A stretch of 64,000 nucleotides of DNA, from the NCBI RefSeq assembly GCF_000299335.2, contig NZ_CP004387.1:3488994-3552993 (forward strand). Reading direction: 5' to 3'. The DNA is from Isoalcanivorax pacificus W11-5 (GTDB taxonomy: Bacteria > Pseudomonadota > Gammaproteobacteria > Pseudomonadales > Alcanivoracaceae). Below the pieces are notes generated by a model. That model saw only the letters and a program-made list of their open reading frames with translations, was not told where the DNA came from and searched no databases. Position 1 is the first letter of the stretch, and the number at the start of each line of letters is the position of its first letter. Shown one piece after another: positions 47,280 to 56,903 of the stretch. The translations under genes and the position numbers were made by a program.

Positions 47280-47302
47280 GGGCCGGCCATAACGGCCGGC
47301 CC
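47280..47302 (-). terminator. Hairpin after hfq
   Basis: GGGCCGGCC (47280-47288) and GGCCGGCCC (47294-47302) form a 9-bp GC stem with a 5-base loop, nine bases after the hfq stop. No T-run follows on the minus strand. It may only partly stop read-through into hflX. Confidence 0.45.
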
Positions 47303-47311
47303 GATGCAGGA

Positions 47312-47593
47312 TCAGGCATTGCCTGCAAAGTCATCGCCTGGGCCAGGAGCACCCATGGCCGGGTTACCGCCACCCGGACCGGACGCACGCGGGTTACGTG
47401 CCGGCACAACCGTTGAAATCGCATGCTTATAGACCATCTGGCTGACTGCGTTCTTCAGCAGCACCACATACTGGTCGAAAGATTCGATCTGTCCCTGCAG
47501 CTTGATTCCGTTAACCAGGAAGATGGAAACAGGAATACGTTCCTTTCTCAGCGCGTTGAGAAAAGGGTCTTGTAGCGAGTGCCCTTTTGACAT
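47312..47593 (-). CDS. hfq: RNA chaperone Hfq
   Basis: Hfq forms a hexamer that pairs small RNAs with mRNAs. The 93-residue protein has the Sm1 motif ([40 protein letters not shown]) and Sm2 with the conserved [10 protein letters not shown]. The C-terminus is Gly/Pro-rich ([15 protein letters not shown]). AAGGAG lies 6 bases before ATG 47593; the longer frame to 47707 is rejected. Unlike the textbook order, 406 bases separate it from miaA. Confidence 0.98.
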   Translation of the reverse strand: MSKGHSLQDPFLNALRKERIPVSIFLVNGIKLQGQIESFDQYVVLLKNAVSQMVYKHAISTVVPARNPRASGPGGGNPAMGAPGPGDDFAGNA

Positions 47594-47999
47594 CGTTATC
47601 TCCTTGATTTCTCTCAATACAAAGCAGCGCCCCGAAGGAAACATCCAGAACAGGTTATGGGTCAGGTAATCCCCTTCCCCCTGCCGGACAAAGCATCCCC
47701 GGAGCAATCAGCGCAAAACACCGGGTTTCCCCGGACCTTTTTGTTTCAGATTGTTGAAATAGCGCGCCAAAGCTATTTTTCAACCCATGGCTGCCAATTT
47801 TTCTCTCAAAGTGAGAGGCGAATCCGCAAACCATGTCATCGCCGGACCGGCACACACAGTACCCGTACCAGCGAACGAGCCATCCCTGACCCGCCCCGGA
47901 AACCCGCTTGAAACAACGGGTTGCCGCATGTTCGTCATTCGCAAGGGGAAAAAGTTTCCGGCCAGTTCCCGGCCACCCCAAGCCATCAAGCTGCTGTAA
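47594..47999. other. Gene-free region between hfq and miaA
   Basis: No convincing gene is present: the small frames on the plus strand (47657-47911, 47787-47999) lack ribosome sites and family matches. Structures include CCGGG-TTTC-CCCGG at 47721-47734 (a GAAA-loop hairpin on the minus strand, followed by TGTTTT, so a possible miaA terminator), an imperfect repeat GTTGAAATAGC (47753-47763) / GCTATTTTTCAAC (47772-47784) and CTCTCA/TGAGAG (47803-47808 and 47812-47817). The region is AT-rich and should hold the hfq promoter. Confidence 0.4.
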
Positions 48000-48986
48000 T
48001 CAAGGGCTACTAAACACCGATTCCGGCAGGCTTTCAAGCAGCGACAGTGCCCGGTCAGTCAGGTCGGGCGCATCGCTGTCGAGCCAGTGCAGCGCCGGCC
48101 AGCCACGCAGCCAGGTGAACTGCCGCTTGGCCAGTTGCCGGGTGGCGACGACGGCCCGACGGACCATCTCGTCGTAGTCATAGTCGCCGTCGAGATATTC
48201 CCATACCTGCCGGTAACCCACCGACCGCATCGCCGGCAGGCCAGCGTGCAACCCGGGCTCTGCCCGCAAGGCACGCACTTCTTCCACCAGCCCCTGGGCG
48301 AGCATGTCGTGCAGGCGTGCTTCGATGCGCGCGTGCAACAGGGCACGGTCCGGCGGCGCAATTGCCAACTGCATCACAGTATAAGGAAAGGCGTTTTCGC
48401 CGGCAGCACCGCCCGGCGCCTGACGGGCATGGTGCACCGACAGCGGCACGCCTGTCAGTTCATACACTTCCAGAGCACGTTGCAGCCGCTGGCGATCATT
48501 CGGCTTGAGTCGCGCGGCGGCTTCCGGGTCCACCTGTGCCAGCCGCGCATGCAATGCCGGCCAGCCGAGCCGTTCGGCATCTTCCGTCAGGCGCGCGCGC
48601 ACCGCCTCGTCCGCCGGCGGCATGTCCGCCAGCCCGTCGCGCAGTGCGCGAAAATAGAGCATGGTGCCCCCGACCAGCAGCGGCACCCGGCCAGCGGCAT
48701 GGATATCAGCTATCTCGCGCAGCGCATCGGCGCGAAACTCGGCCGCCGAATAGGGCTCGGCCGGATCACGGAACCCGAGCAAGCGGTGAGGCGCCTTCGC
48801 CAGCACCTCCTGCTCAGGTTTTGCCGCGCCGATGTCCAGGCCACGGTACACCAGCGCCGAGTCCACATTGATGATCTCCAGCGGCAACCGCTGCACCAGC
48901 GCCACGGCCAGCGCCGTCTTGCCGGAACAGGTCGGCCCCATCAGGAAAATCACGGGCGGCTGGGGGGATACGGGCATGGCAACCAT
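48000..48986 (-). CDS. miaA: tRNA dimethylallyltransferase
   Basis: MiaA adds a dimethylallyl group to A37 of tRNAs that read U-starting codons. The 328-residue protein has the P-loop [15 protein letters not shown], the [19 protein letters not shown] segment, [12 protein letters not shown] and [12 protein letters not shown]. The C-terminus has [16 protein letters not shown]. The first of two in-frame ATGs (48986 and 48977) is used. mutL, its usual upstream partner, is 1.07 kb away because an opposite-strand gene intervenes. Confidence 0.96.
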   Translation of the reverse strand: MVAMPVSPQPPVIFLMGPTCSGKTALAVALVQRLPLEIINVDSALVYRGLDIGAAKPEQEVLAKAPHRLLGFRDPAEPYSAAEFRADALREIADIHAAGRVPLLVGGTMLYFRALRDGLADMPPADEAVRARLTEDAERLGWPALHARLAQVDPEAAARLKPNDRQRLQRALEVYELTGVPLSVHHARQAPGGAAGENAFPYTVMQLAIAPPDRALLHARIEARLHDMLAQGLVEEVRALRAEPGLHAGLPAMRSVGYRQVWEYLDGDYDYDEMVRRAVVATRQLAKRQFTWLRGWPALHWLDSDAPDLTDRALSLLESLPESVFSSP

Positions 48987-49247
48987 CGGCTCACGAATAC
49001 GGGCGCATGATACACCAGCCCCTGGCGGATGTACGGCGGGGAAAGACCGCCTCCACGCCGCCTGCTCTGCGCTTTGGTGTCCACACTGGCCTGTTCTGAC
49101 CGGCGGGCGGGGAAACCCGGTGGGTATAGTCGGTGCCGGGAAGGGGAAACCCCGATTCAGTCTCTGCAATGTCTGCCGCGCCCGGCGTGGCGGATACCTA
49201 TTGTCGTGCCCCGCCCGCAAACATCATTCACCAACAAGGAGAACATC

Positions 49248-50027
49248 ATGCAAGGATTCTTTCGTATCACTGTGGTCGCGTGTGCGGCCATCGGGCTTTC
49301 GGCGTGCAGCACGGTCAGGCTGCTGACGTTCAACGCCCACGAGCAAAGCAAACCGGTGACGGGCAGTACCGTGCTGGTCAGCGCTGAATGGATTTGCTCC
49401 GAAAAAGCCGTGACCGAGCAAGTTGCCCTGGCCACCCTGGCCTACAACCTGCTCAGCAGCGAGGTGACCGGTTGGGCCGAACGAAAGAAAGCCCAATTTA
49501 CGAAGACTTACGGGGGCATGGTGAATATCCCGCCGTCAAGTTGTGCGGGTAATGAGCGGCTCGAGGTCACCATTGGTCGCAGCGTCGTCAATGAGCGACA
49601 GCTCTCAAGGCTGGTGTTCGTTGCGGAGCCATTCAACAGTGACCACAGTGCCTGGCAGCTAAGCGCACAGAGTGTCGACCTGAGACATGCCGCAGCGCTG
49701 ACCAGTCAAAAATCCGCCAGTGTGGACATGACCGTGACCATCTCGATCAGCACCGTCCAACCCAATGACAAGAACGTGCCAACGTTTACCAAACTGACGG
49801 AGCAAAGCCTCAACCTGCCGGCGGTTGCCCTGCCCAGCAGCGGCGCCATCGAACATCCTCCGGTATCGCCATTGTTTCCCGGGCTGCCTGCCGACAAACC
49901 ACTCAACATCACTGTCGCTGTCACGGAAACCGGAACCGGCGGCGAGGATTTTGGCCAGCTGGTCAAACACGTCGAGGCCAATTCAGATCTGATTCGGGGC
50001 TATCTGTCCGAAGCCATCAAGGACTGA
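49248..50027 (+). CDS. Putative lipoprotein of unknown function
   Basis: The 259-residue protein begins with a lipoprotein signal, MQGFFRITVVACAAIGLSAC, with Cys at residue 20. AAGGAG lies 6 to 8 bases before the ATG. The mature part is mostly predicted beta (VDMTVTISIS, NITVAVTETGTGG) and has three more Cys (EWICSEK, SSCAGNE). No family is recognised. It is transcribed against the flanking miaA and mutL, splitting a cluster that is usually continuous. Codon use is less GC-rich than in neighbours, which fits acquisition by transfer, but this is not measured. Confidence 0.75.
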   Translation: MQGFFRITVVACAAIGLSACSTVRLLTFNAHEQSKPVTGSTVLVSAEWICSEKAVTEQVALATLAYNLLSSEVTGWAERKKAQFTKTYGGMVNIPPSSCAGNERLEVTIGRSVVNERQLSRLVFVAEPFNSDHSAWQLSAQSVDLRHAAALTSQKSASVDMTVTISISTVQPNDKNVPTFTKLTEQSLNLPAVALPSSGAIEHPPVSPLFPGLPADKPLNITVAVTETGTGGEDFGQLVKHVEANSDLIRGYLSEAIKD

Positions 50028-50035
50028 ACGCAACA

Positions 50036-50059
50036 TGAGCGGGGCATACGCCCCGCTCA
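50036..50059. terminator. Hairpin shared by the orphan lipoprotein and mutL
   Basis: TGAGCGGGGC (50036-50045) and GCCCCGCTCA (50050-50059) form a perfect 10-bp stem around ATAC. The right arm includes the mutL stop codon. There is no T-run on either side. It can end transcription from both convergent genes. Confidence 0.55.
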
Positions 50060-51889
50060 GCGCCCGCGCAGAAACAGCTTGTCCAGTTCTTTCAGGCTGA
50101 GCTGCATCCAGGTGGGGCGGCCGTGGTTGCACTGGCCGCTGCGCTCGGTGGCTTCCATGTCGCGCAGCAAGCCGTTCATTTCATCCACACTCAGACGGCG
50201 GTTGGCGCGCACGCTGCCGTGGCAGGCCATGCTGGAAAACAGTTCGTCCATATGCCGTTCGATGCGTTCGCTGCTGCCGTGCGTGACGATATCGGACAGC
50301 ACATCACGCACCAGCGCCTCCACATCCGCGCCGCGCAGCAGGGCCGGGATTTCCCTGACCACGAGGGTTTCCGGGCCAGCGCGCTCCGCAGTGAAACCGA
50401 GCCGGGAAAACACCTGCGGTTCGCTTTCGGCAAAATCCGCCTCCCGTGTGGAGACGGCCATCGACAGCGGCACCAGCAATGGCTGCGGCCGGACTTTTTC
50501 CTGTTCCCAGGCCAGCTTGAGCTGCTCGTAGGTGATGCGTTCGTGGGCGGCATGCATGTCCACCAGCACCAGCCCTTCGGCGTTTTGCGACAGGATATAG
50601 ATGCCGTGCAATTGCCCCAGGGCAAACCCCAGGGGCGGCATACCCGAGGTGCGTTCTTCCGGCAACGGTGCCGCCGGCGTATCGGCAATCTGTGGTGCGT
50701 CGCTGAACAACGCACCGTATCGCTCAGCCTGTGCCACGCCATCGGTGCGCATCGGTGACGGGCTTTGCCACGCCTGGGGCGAACGCGGCGGCACCAGCGT
50801 CATGCTGGCCTGTTCCGTCAGGCCGCCCGGCTCTGCGCCCGGCATGCGCTCCACTGCACGCACTTCCGGCGCCGGCGTCTGGCCGGGACGCAGCTCGGCC
50901 ACGGCGCGATGCAGGGAGCGGAACAGGAAGTCGTGCACCATGCGCTGTTCGCGGAAACGCACTTCGTGTTTGGTCGGATGGACATTCACATCCACCAGCG
51001 CCGGGTCCAGCTCCAGAAACAGCACATAGGCGGCGTGCCGGCCGTGATACATCACATCGCTGTAGGCCTGGCGCACGGCATGGTTCACCACCTTGTCGCG
51101 GATCACCCGGCCATTGACGTAAAAATATTGCAGATCGGCCTGCGCCCGCGAGAATGTTGGCAGGCCCACCCAGCCGTGCAACCGCAGCCCGGCGGCCTCG
51201 ATATCGACGCTGACGGACTGTTCCATGAAGGCCACCCCACACAAGCGGCCGACCCGCTGTGCACGGGCAGCGTCATCGCGGGCCACCGGCAACTGGTGCA
51301 CCACTTTCTGATTGTGCGAGAGCCGGAAGGCGGTATCGAATTCCGACAGCGCGATGCGCCGGAACACTTCTTCCAGATGATTGAACTCGGTTTTTTCCGT
51401 GCGCAGAAAACGCCGCCGTGCGGGGGTATTGAAGAACAGGTCGCGCATTTCCACCGTCGTGCCCTGCGGATGCGCCGCCGGGCTCACCACCGGCGCCATA
51501 TCGCGGCCTTCGACCAGCACCTGCCAGCCTTCGGCGTCAGCGCCGTCATTGCTGGTCAGCGTCAGCCGCGACACGGAACTGATCGCCGCCAGGGCCTCGC
51601 CCCGGAAGCCGAGGCTGCCGATGGCCTCCAGATCTTCCACCGCAGCGATCTTCGAGGTGGCGTGGCGGGACAGCGCCAGCGGCAGGTCATCACGCGGGAT
51701 GCCGCTGCCATTGTCGCGCACGCGTACCAGGCGCACGCCGCCCTGTTCAACGTCCACATTGATGTGTGCGGCACCCGCGTCGAGGGCGTTTTCCAGCAGT
51801 TCCTTGACCACCGAGGCGGGACGTTCGACCACCTCACCGGCGGCAATCTGGTTGGCCAGGCGAGGGTCGAGCAGTTGGATACGAGACAT
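50057..51889 (-). CDS. mutL: DNA mismatch repair protein MutL
   Basis: MutL couples mismatch recognition to repair. The 610-residue protein has the GHKL ATPase domain ([35 protein letters not shown]) and a C-terminal dimerisation domain. The C-terminal [14 protein letters not shown] fits the DxHA-xx-E-xxxx-E endonuclease motif, with Met in place of Gln, as in Pseudomonas MutL; CNHGRP near the end supports this. Such proteins nick DNA themselves and work without MutH. Its ATG shares one base with the amiB stop. Confidence 0.96.
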   Translation of the reverse strand: MSRIQLLDPRLANQIAAGEVVERPASVVKELLENALDAGAAHINVDVEQGGVRLVRVRDNGSGIPRDDLPLALSRHATSKIAAVEDLEAIGSLGFRGEALAAISSVSRLTLTSNDGADAEGWQVLVEGRDMAPVVSPAAHPQGTTVEMRDLFFNTPARRRFLRTEKTEFNHLEEVFRRIALSEFDTAFRLSHNQKVVHQLPVARDDAARAQRVGRLCGVAFMEQSVSVDIEAAGLRLHGWVGLPTFSRAQADLQYFYVNGRVIRDKVVNHAVRQAYSDVMYHGRHAAYVLFLELDPALVDVNVHPTKHEVRFREQRMVHDFLFRSLHRAVAELRPGQTPAPEVRAVERMPGAEPGGLTEQASMTLVPPRSPQAWQSPSPMRTDGVAQAERYGALFSDAPQIADTPAAPLPEERTSGMPPLGFALGQLHGIYILSQNAEGLVLVDMHAAHERITYEQLKLAWEQEKVRPQPLLVPLSMAVSTREADFAESEPQVFSRLGFTAERAGPETLVVREIPALLRGADVEALVRDVLSDIVTHGSSERIERHMDELFSSMACHGSVRANRRLSVDEMNGLLRDMEATERSGQCNHGRPTWMQLSLKELDKLFLRGR

Positions 51890-53259
51890 CAGGTTCCTGG
51901 AATCGTGAGCACCTGACCGACACGGATCAGGTCGCCATTGAGGCTGTTGGCGCTGCGCAGTGCATCTTCCGACACGCTGTAGCGGCGCGCGATGGCAGAC
52001 AGTGTTTCACCCGGCTGGATGCGGTGGCTGGCAACGCTGCTGCCGCCGCGACGGCGCTGCTCGGCGAACCAGCTTCCCGGTGCCGGATGATGTTCGAAAT
52101 AACGGCGCACGCCATTGAGGATCGCACGGGCCACTTTTTCCTGATGCTCGGCACTACGCAATTTGCGTTCTTCCTCCCGGTTGGAAATGAAACCGGTCTC
52201 CACCAGCACCGACACCATGCTCGGCTCGCGCAGCACGGCAAAATTGGCCTGTTCAACGGTGCGCCGGTCACCGTGCAGCTTGGTGATGCCGCCCAGTTCA
52301 TCGAGCATTTCACGGCCCATGAACAGGCTGTGCGCCATGGAGCCGCTCATGGTCATGTCCGCCAGCACACCGAGCAGCCCGTTATTGTCCTTTTCTTCCT
52401 CGTACACACCGGCCACGCGGTCGGAGTCATTCGCCATGCGCGCCAGATAACCGGCGCGGGCGCTGGTGGCGCCATGGTTGGAGAGCGCGAACACCGAGGC
52501 ACCGTGGGCGCGCGAATCGGTGAAGGCATCCGCGTGCAGGGAAATAAACACATCCGCGCCGTGCTGCTCGGCAGCAATGCGGCGGCGCTCGGCCAGCGGC
52601 ACGTAATAATCGCCGTCGCGGATCATCACCGGCTCGATGCCCGGCGCGTCTTTCAGCAAGCGTTCCAGCCGCTTGGCAATCTGCAGCACGATGGTTTTTT
52701 CATACACACCGCTGGGGCCGATGGCGCCGGGGTCTTCACCGCCGTGGCCAGCATCGATGGCGACAATCATGCTGCGCGGGCCGGCCTGCTGCTCGACGAT
52801 CTGTTCCATGCTGCGTACCGGTTCAGGCTCGCTGTCGAACAGGTCGACCACCAGCCGCCAGCCGTGCGGTTCGATCGGTTTCAGCAGGTTGGTACGCGGG
52901 CGCACGGCGCTGTTGAGATCCAGCACCACGCGGGTCATGTCGTTGGCGTGGCGGCCGACGCGCACGCCACTGATCGGGCCACCGGAGAGATCGAGGGAAT
53001 TCATGTTGAAGTCGAGTTGGGTGTCATCCAGATCAATCACCAGCCGCTCGGGATTGCCGAGCCGGTCGACGCGATGCTCCACCGGCTCCTTGAGATCGAA
53101 CACGATACGGGTGTGATCCGGGGCACGGTGCAGGCGCACGGATTCGATCACCTGTGAGGCCTGCGCAAACGGCGCGGCACACAGCGTCAGGAGAACAGCC
53201 AGCGCCGTCAGCAGGACGCGGAGCCGATCAGATTGTCGCTGGTGTCCGTATCGTGTCAC
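51889..53259 (-). CDS. amiB: N-acetylmuramoyl-L-alanine amidase
   Basis: The periplasmic amidase cleaves peptide side chains from peptidoglycan during cell separation. The 456-residue protein has a signal peptide (cleaved near AQA-SQV), an AMIN domain ([17 protein letters not shown]), the zinc amidase domain with [11 protein letters not shown], a Glu in the [10 protein letters not shown] segment, SLHADAF and VETGFISN, then a C-terminal LysM domain ([18 protein letters not shown]). It starts with GTG at 53259, overlapping the tsaE stop by four bases (GTGA). Confidence 0.94.
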   Translation of the reverse strand: MTRYGHQRQSDRLRVLLTALAVLLTLCAAPFAQASQVIESVRLHRAPDHTRIVFDLKEPVEHRVDRLGNPERLVIDLDDTQLDFNMNSLDLSGGPISGVRVGRHANDMTRVVLDLNSAVRPRTNLLKPIEPHGWRLVVDLFDSEPEPVRSMEQIVEQQAGPRSMIVAIDAGHGGEDPGAIGPSGVYEKTIVLQIAKRLERLLKDAPGIEPVMIRDGDYYVPLAERRRIAAEQHGADVFISLHADAFTDSRAHGASVFALSNHGATSARAGYLARMANDSDRVAGVYEEEKDNNGLLGVLADMTMSGSMAHSLFMGREMLDELGGITKLHGDRRTVEQANFAVLREPSMVSVLVETGFISNREEERKLRSAEHQEKVARAILNGVRRYFEHHPAPGSWFAEQRRRGGSSVASHRIQPGETLSAIARRYSVSEDALRSANSLNGDLIRVGQVLTIPGT

Positions 53260-53744
53260 ACACGCTTCCCGTCGGTCTGACTGTCATGAGTGCGGCCATG
53301 AGTGCGGCCGGCCAGGGCACTGCCCGAAAGCACTGCCTCACGGCCGGGCAATTTCGCACTGAGCAGCAGGTGCAGGTCCGCCGCCGGCAGCACGCCACTG
53401 CCCCGTTGCGGCCATTCCACCAGACACAGGCACCCGCTGGCAAAATAATCGCGAATTCCCATCAGCTCCAGCTCCTCGGCATCGCCCAGCCGGTACAGAT
53501 CAAAATGATATACATTGATCCCGTCCAGCTCATAGGGTTCCACGATCGTGTAGGTCGGGCTCTTGACCGCCCCCGCGTGGCCGAGTGCACGCAGCCAGCC
53601 GCGCACCAGCGTGGTCTTGCCGGCACCCAGGTCGCCTTCCAGATACACCACGCCGCCCTCGGGAAACCAGCGCGCCAGCTCCGCCCCCAGGGCTTCGGTG
53701 GCGTGTTCATCGGCCAGGTAACGCAGTGCGGCAGGTTCGTTCAT
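53256..53744 (-). CDS. tsaE: tRNA threonylcarbamoyladenosine biosynthesis ATPase TsaE
   Basis: TsaE is the ATPase that drives the TsaB-TsaD complex in making t6A37 in tRNA. The 162-residue protein has the P-loop [14 protein letters not shown], the [12 protein letters not shown] switch and [14 protein letters not shown]. The C-terminus is longer than usual by about 10 residues. It overlaps nnr by four bases (ATGA) and amiB by four. Confidence 0.95.
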   Translation of the reverse strand: MNEPAALRYLADEHATEALGAELARWFPEGGVVYLEGDLGAGKTTLVRGWLRALGHAGAVKSPTYTIVEPYELDGINVYHFDLYRLGDAEELELMGIRDYFASGCLCLVEWPQRGSGVLPAADLHLLLSAKLPGREAVLSGSALAGRTHGRTHDSQTDGKRV

Positions 53745-55234
53745 GGGTTGAGGATCCGGGGCAGATGGGACAACAGGTCGGTGGCCAGCATGCCACGCTC
53801 TCCCTGGGCGACGGCCACGCGGTCACCGGCCAGCGCATGTGCCAGGGCGCCGCACGTAGCCGCTGCCGCAGGCGGCAGGCCCTGCGCCAGCAAGCCGCCG
53901 ATCATACCACTGAGCACATCCCCCATGCCGCCAGTGCCCATGCCGGGGTTGCCGTAGCTGATCAGTGCGGGCCCTTGCCCGTCGCTGCCGATCAGCGTGC
54001 CCACCCCCTTCAGCAGCACCGTGCCGCCCGTCTCCGCCTGCAGCGCAGCCAGCGCGGCGAAGCGATCCCGCTGCACGCTGGCGGTGTCAGTATCCAGCAA
54101 ACGCGCCGCCTCGCCCGGATGCGGGGTCAGCACCCAGTTGGCGCGGGGCGTGAAATCCACCGCGTCGCAGAGCAGGTTCAGGGCATCGGCGTCCACCACC
54201 AGCGGCAGTGCGCTGTCGAGAGCGGCGCGCAGCAACGTGCGGCCCCACTTTTCCTGCCCGAGGCCGGGACCGATCACCACCACGCTGGCACGCGCCAGCA
54301 GTGGCGCCAGGTCGGCGGTATCCTCGACGCCACGCACCATCATTTCCGGCTGGCGGGTCAGCAACGGCGCGCAGTGTTCCGGACGCGTCGCCACCGACAC
54401 CAGCCCGGCACCACTGCGGCCGGCGGCCTGCGCCGCCATGATCACCGCGCCGCCGTAGCCATGATCGCCGCCGATCACCAGCACATGGCCATAGCGGCCC
54501 TTATGGCCGCCACGCTGCCGGCGCGGCAGCCAGTCGCTCAGCAACGCCGGCGAGGGGCGATGGCAACTGACCGGCACGGCGGTGTAATCCCCGGGCAGCA
54601 CGTCCAGGTCATCGAACCAGAGCTGGCCACAGTGATCCCGGCCTTCGCCAGTGAGCAACCCCTGCTTGACGCAGATAAAGGTGATGGTGGCGCTGGCGCG
54701 CACGGCCAGCCCCATGACGGCGCCGGTATCGGCATTCAGCCCCGAGGGAATGTCCAGCGACAGCACCGGGCGATGGCCGGCGTTGAGGCTGCCGATCACC
54801 GTCGCCATGTCTGCCCGGACCCGGCTGGCCAGGCCGGTCCCAAGCAGCGCATCCACCACCAGATCGGTGTTATTCAATGCGGCCGGCAGGTCGGCCAGGG
54901 TGATGCGCGGCACGCGCTCCGTCTGCGCAGCCATCAGCGCCGCCTCACCCCTGAGCGCGGTTTCCGGCACCACGGGCAGCAGCACCGGCGCCAGGCCAGC
55001 CTCCGCCGCCAGCCGCGCCACCACATAGCCGTCGCCGCCGTTATTCCCACCGCCACAGCAGACCAGCAGCCGCCGCGCGGCCGGAAACTGCTGCCGCAGC
55101 ACCGCCAGCGCGGCGGCGCCAGCGCGCTCCATCAGCGCCCCCTCGGGCAGGTCGTCCTGCGCCAGTGCCAGCCGGTCAATGGCGCGGCTGCCGTCCGTCG
55201 AGTAGAGCGATGTGGGCAATTCCAGTGTCGGCAT
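53741..55234 (-). CDS. nnr: Bifunctional NAD(P)H-hydrate repair enzyme
   Basis: Nnr repairs damaged NAD(P)H: an N-terminal epimerase domain interconverts hydrate epimers, and a C-terminal dehydratase removes water using ADP. The 497 residues show [18 protein letters not shown] and a following [13 protein letters not shown] segment in the first domain, and [27 protein letters not shown] and the [20 protein letters not shown] motif in the second. It is the first gene of the cluster leading to tsaE-amiB-mutL, divergent from queG. Confidence 0.95.
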   Translation of the reverse strand: MPTLELPTSLYSTDGSRAIDRLALAQDDLPEGALMERAGAAALAVLRQQFPAARRLLVCCGGGNNGGDGYVVARLAAEAGLAPVLLPVVPETALRGEAALMAAQTERVPRITLADLPAALNNTDLVVDALLGTGLASRVRADMATVIGSLNAGHRPVLSLDIPSGLNADTGAVMGLAVRASATITFICVKQGLLTGEGRDHCGQLWFDDLDVLPGDYTAVPVSCHRPSPALLSDWLPRRQRGGHKGRYGHVLVIGGDHGYGGAVIMAAQAAGRSGAGLVSVATRPEHCAPLLTRQPEMMVRGVEDTADLAPLLARASVVVIGPGLGQEKWGRTLLRAALDSALPLVVDADALNLLCDAVDFTPRANWVLTPHPGEAARLLDTDTASVQRDRFAALAALQAETGGTVLLKGVGTLIGSDGQGPALISYGNPGMGTGGMGDVLSGMIGGLLAQGLPPAAAATCGALAHALAGDRVAVAQGERGMLATDLLSHLPRILNP

Positions 55235-55306
55235 GACTTGTACTTCGTTTACGCGGCCGGAGAATGTCGTGATTATACGCCACTCACTTTTTTACTGCGC
55301 CGGATC

Positions 55307-56350
55307 ATGGACCTCACTGAGCTTGCCATGCACATCAAGACCTGGGGCCGCGAACTCGGCTTCCAGCAGGTCGGTATTGCCGATACCGACCTGAGCGCGG
55401 CGGAAGCACAGCTGAAAGCCTGGCTGGCCGCCGGCTACCACGGCGGCATGGACTGGATGCTCGCCCACGGCGACAAGCGCAGCCGGCCGGCGCAGCTGGA
55501 GCCGGGCACGCTGCGGGTGATTTCCGTACGCATGGATTACCTGCCACCGGACACTGCACCGATAAAACGGCTGAAACAGGGTGAAAAAGCCTACATCTCG
55601 CGCTACGCGCTCGGCCGCGACTACCACAAGCTGATTCGCAAACGGCTCGCACGGCTGGCGGAGCAAATCCGCGACGCCGCCTCGGACGCCGGGCTGGCTC
55701 GTGCCTTTGTCGACAGCGCGCCGGTGCTGGAAAAACCGCTCGCCGCCAAAGCCGGCCTCGGCTGGCAGGGCAAACACACGCTGATTCTGAACCGGCAGGC
55801 CGGCAGCTGGTTTTTTCTCGGCGAAATCTATACCGATCTGCCGCTGCCGGTGGATGCGCCCGTCACCTCACACTGTGGCTCGTGCAGCGCCTGTATCGAT
55901 GTATGCCCCACTGATGCCATCGTGGCGCCGTATCAACTCGACGCGCGGCGCTGCATTTCCTATCTCACCATCGAGCACAAGGGCGACATCCCGGAGGCGC
56001 TGCGCGCACCGATCGGCAACCGGATTTTTGGCTGCGATGACTGCCAGCTGGTGTGCCCCTGGAACCGCTATGCGCGGCACACCGGCGAGACGGATTTTCA
56101 TCCGCGCCACCAACTGGACGATGTGGCGCTGGTGACGCTGTTCAACTGGAGCGAGGAAGAATTCCTGCGCAATACGGAAGGCTCGGCGATCCGGCGCACC
56201 GGCTATGAGAACTGGCTGCGCAATATCGCCGTGGCGCTGGGCAACGGGCCGGCGTCGGAGGTGGCGATTGCCGCCCTCACCCGCCGGCTCGAGCACCCCT
56301 CGGCGATGGTGGTGCGCCATGTGCGCTGGGCACTGGCGCAGCTTGCCTGA
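55307..56350 (+). CDS. queG: Epoxyqueuosine reductase
   Basis: QueG reduces epoxyqueuosine to queuosine in tRNA using cobalamin and two 4Fe-4S clusters. The 347-residue protein has the ferredoxin motifs CGSCSACIDVCP and CDDCQLVCPW, plus GWQGKHTLILN and WFFLGEIYTDLP. The C-terminal HEAT-like end is short (ALTRRLEHPSAMVVRHVRWAL). ATG 55307 lies 72 bases from the divergent nnr. The frame stays open much further upstream, but that part is antisense to nnr. Confidence 0.95.
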   Translation: MDLTELAMHIKTWGRELGFQQVGIADTDLSAAEAQLKAWLAAGYHGGMDWMLAHGDKRSRPAQLEPGTLRVISVRMDYLPPDTAPIKRLKQGEKAYISRYALGRDYHKLIRKRLARLAEQIRDAASDAGLARAFVDSAPVLEKPLAAKAGLGWQGKHTLILNRQAGSWFFLGEIYTDLPLPVDAPVTSHCGSCSACIDVCPTDAIVAPYQLDARRCISYLTIEHKGDIPEALRAPIGNRIFGCDDCQLVCPWNRYARHTGETDFHPRHQLDDVALVTLFNWSEEEFLRNTEGSAIRRTGYENWLRNIAVALGNGPASEVAIAALTRRLEHPSAMVVRHVRWALAQLA

Positions 56351-56354
56351 CGGT

Positions 56355-56747
56355 TTATTGTTCCAGTGCCAGGGAGCCGATCATCTCGCGCACCTGTTCG
56401 ATCTCCTCGTTACGGTCCTCGTCGGCGCAACTGTAGGTGATCACCAGCGCCAGACGGTCCGCCGCCAGATACCAGAACTGCCAGAACTCCTCATCGCTGC
56501 GCTGCACGAAGGAGATGCCGCGAAAATCACCGACAATGACGCGCTCGGCCCGCAGGCCGGCCGCAAGCTGTTCCTCGGCCAGCATGTCCAGGTCTTCCGG
56601 CGTCACCGGCACATCCTTTTCCATGCCCGCCACCTGCAGCACCCCCACGCCATCGGGGTTGGAGAACAGTGCCACATCATCCATGTCTTCCGCGTCCCAG
56701 CCTTCCGGGACATCCAGTGACCAGCCGATTTCGTTGAAGTCAGACAT
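56355..56747 (-). CDS. Hypothetical cytoplasmic protein
   Basis: The 130-residue protein is acidic, with no signal peptide or membrane segment. It starts SDFNEIGWSLDVPEGWDAED and contains TPEDLDMLAEEQLAAGL, GISFVQRSDEEFWQFWYLA and an acidic end (YSCADEDRNEEIEQVREMIG). The layout resembles small proteins of the PsbP/DUF1795-like kind, but this is a guess. It is convergent with queG, with 4 bases between stops. ATG 56747 is chosen because the residues before it look non-coding. Confidence 0.65.
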   Translation of the reverse strand: MSDFNEIGWSLDVPEGWDAEDMDDVALFSNPDGVGVLQVAGMEKDVPVTPEDLDMLAEEQLAAGLRAERVIVGDFRGISFVQRSDEEFWQFWYLAADRLALVITYSCADEDRNEEIEQVREMIGSLALEQ

Positions 56748-56837
56748 ACCAAGCGCCCGCAAATGACCAAGATGGGCGCAGTGTACTACAGCCCCGCACC
56801 GCGTCGCCCTCACAACGCTCACCAAAACGGCCGGAAA

Positions 56838-56870
56838 TAAAAAAGGCCCGGTCACAACGTGACCGGGCCT
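56838..56870 (-). terminator. Terminator of the desaturase operon
   Basis: AGGCCCGGTCAC (56844-56855) and GTGACCGGGCCT (56859-56870) form a 12-bp stem around AAC. On the minus strand TTTTTATT follows, a canonical intrinsic terminator after the desaturase stop. Confidence 0.92.
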
Positions 56871-56903
56871 GCGCCGAACGTCCCTGTTCTGCCCCCCGGC
56901 GGT

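Noticed and set aside
47657-47999. Two small plus-strand frames between hfq and miaA
   Set aside because: No ribosome sites and no recognisable sequence; they overlap each other and the inverted repeats.
53585-55306. A very long open frame running into queG (over 570 codons upstream of its ATG)
   Set aside because: It is antisense to nnr, rich in Arg/His/Gln and without family features. High GC removes stop codons in the opposite frame.
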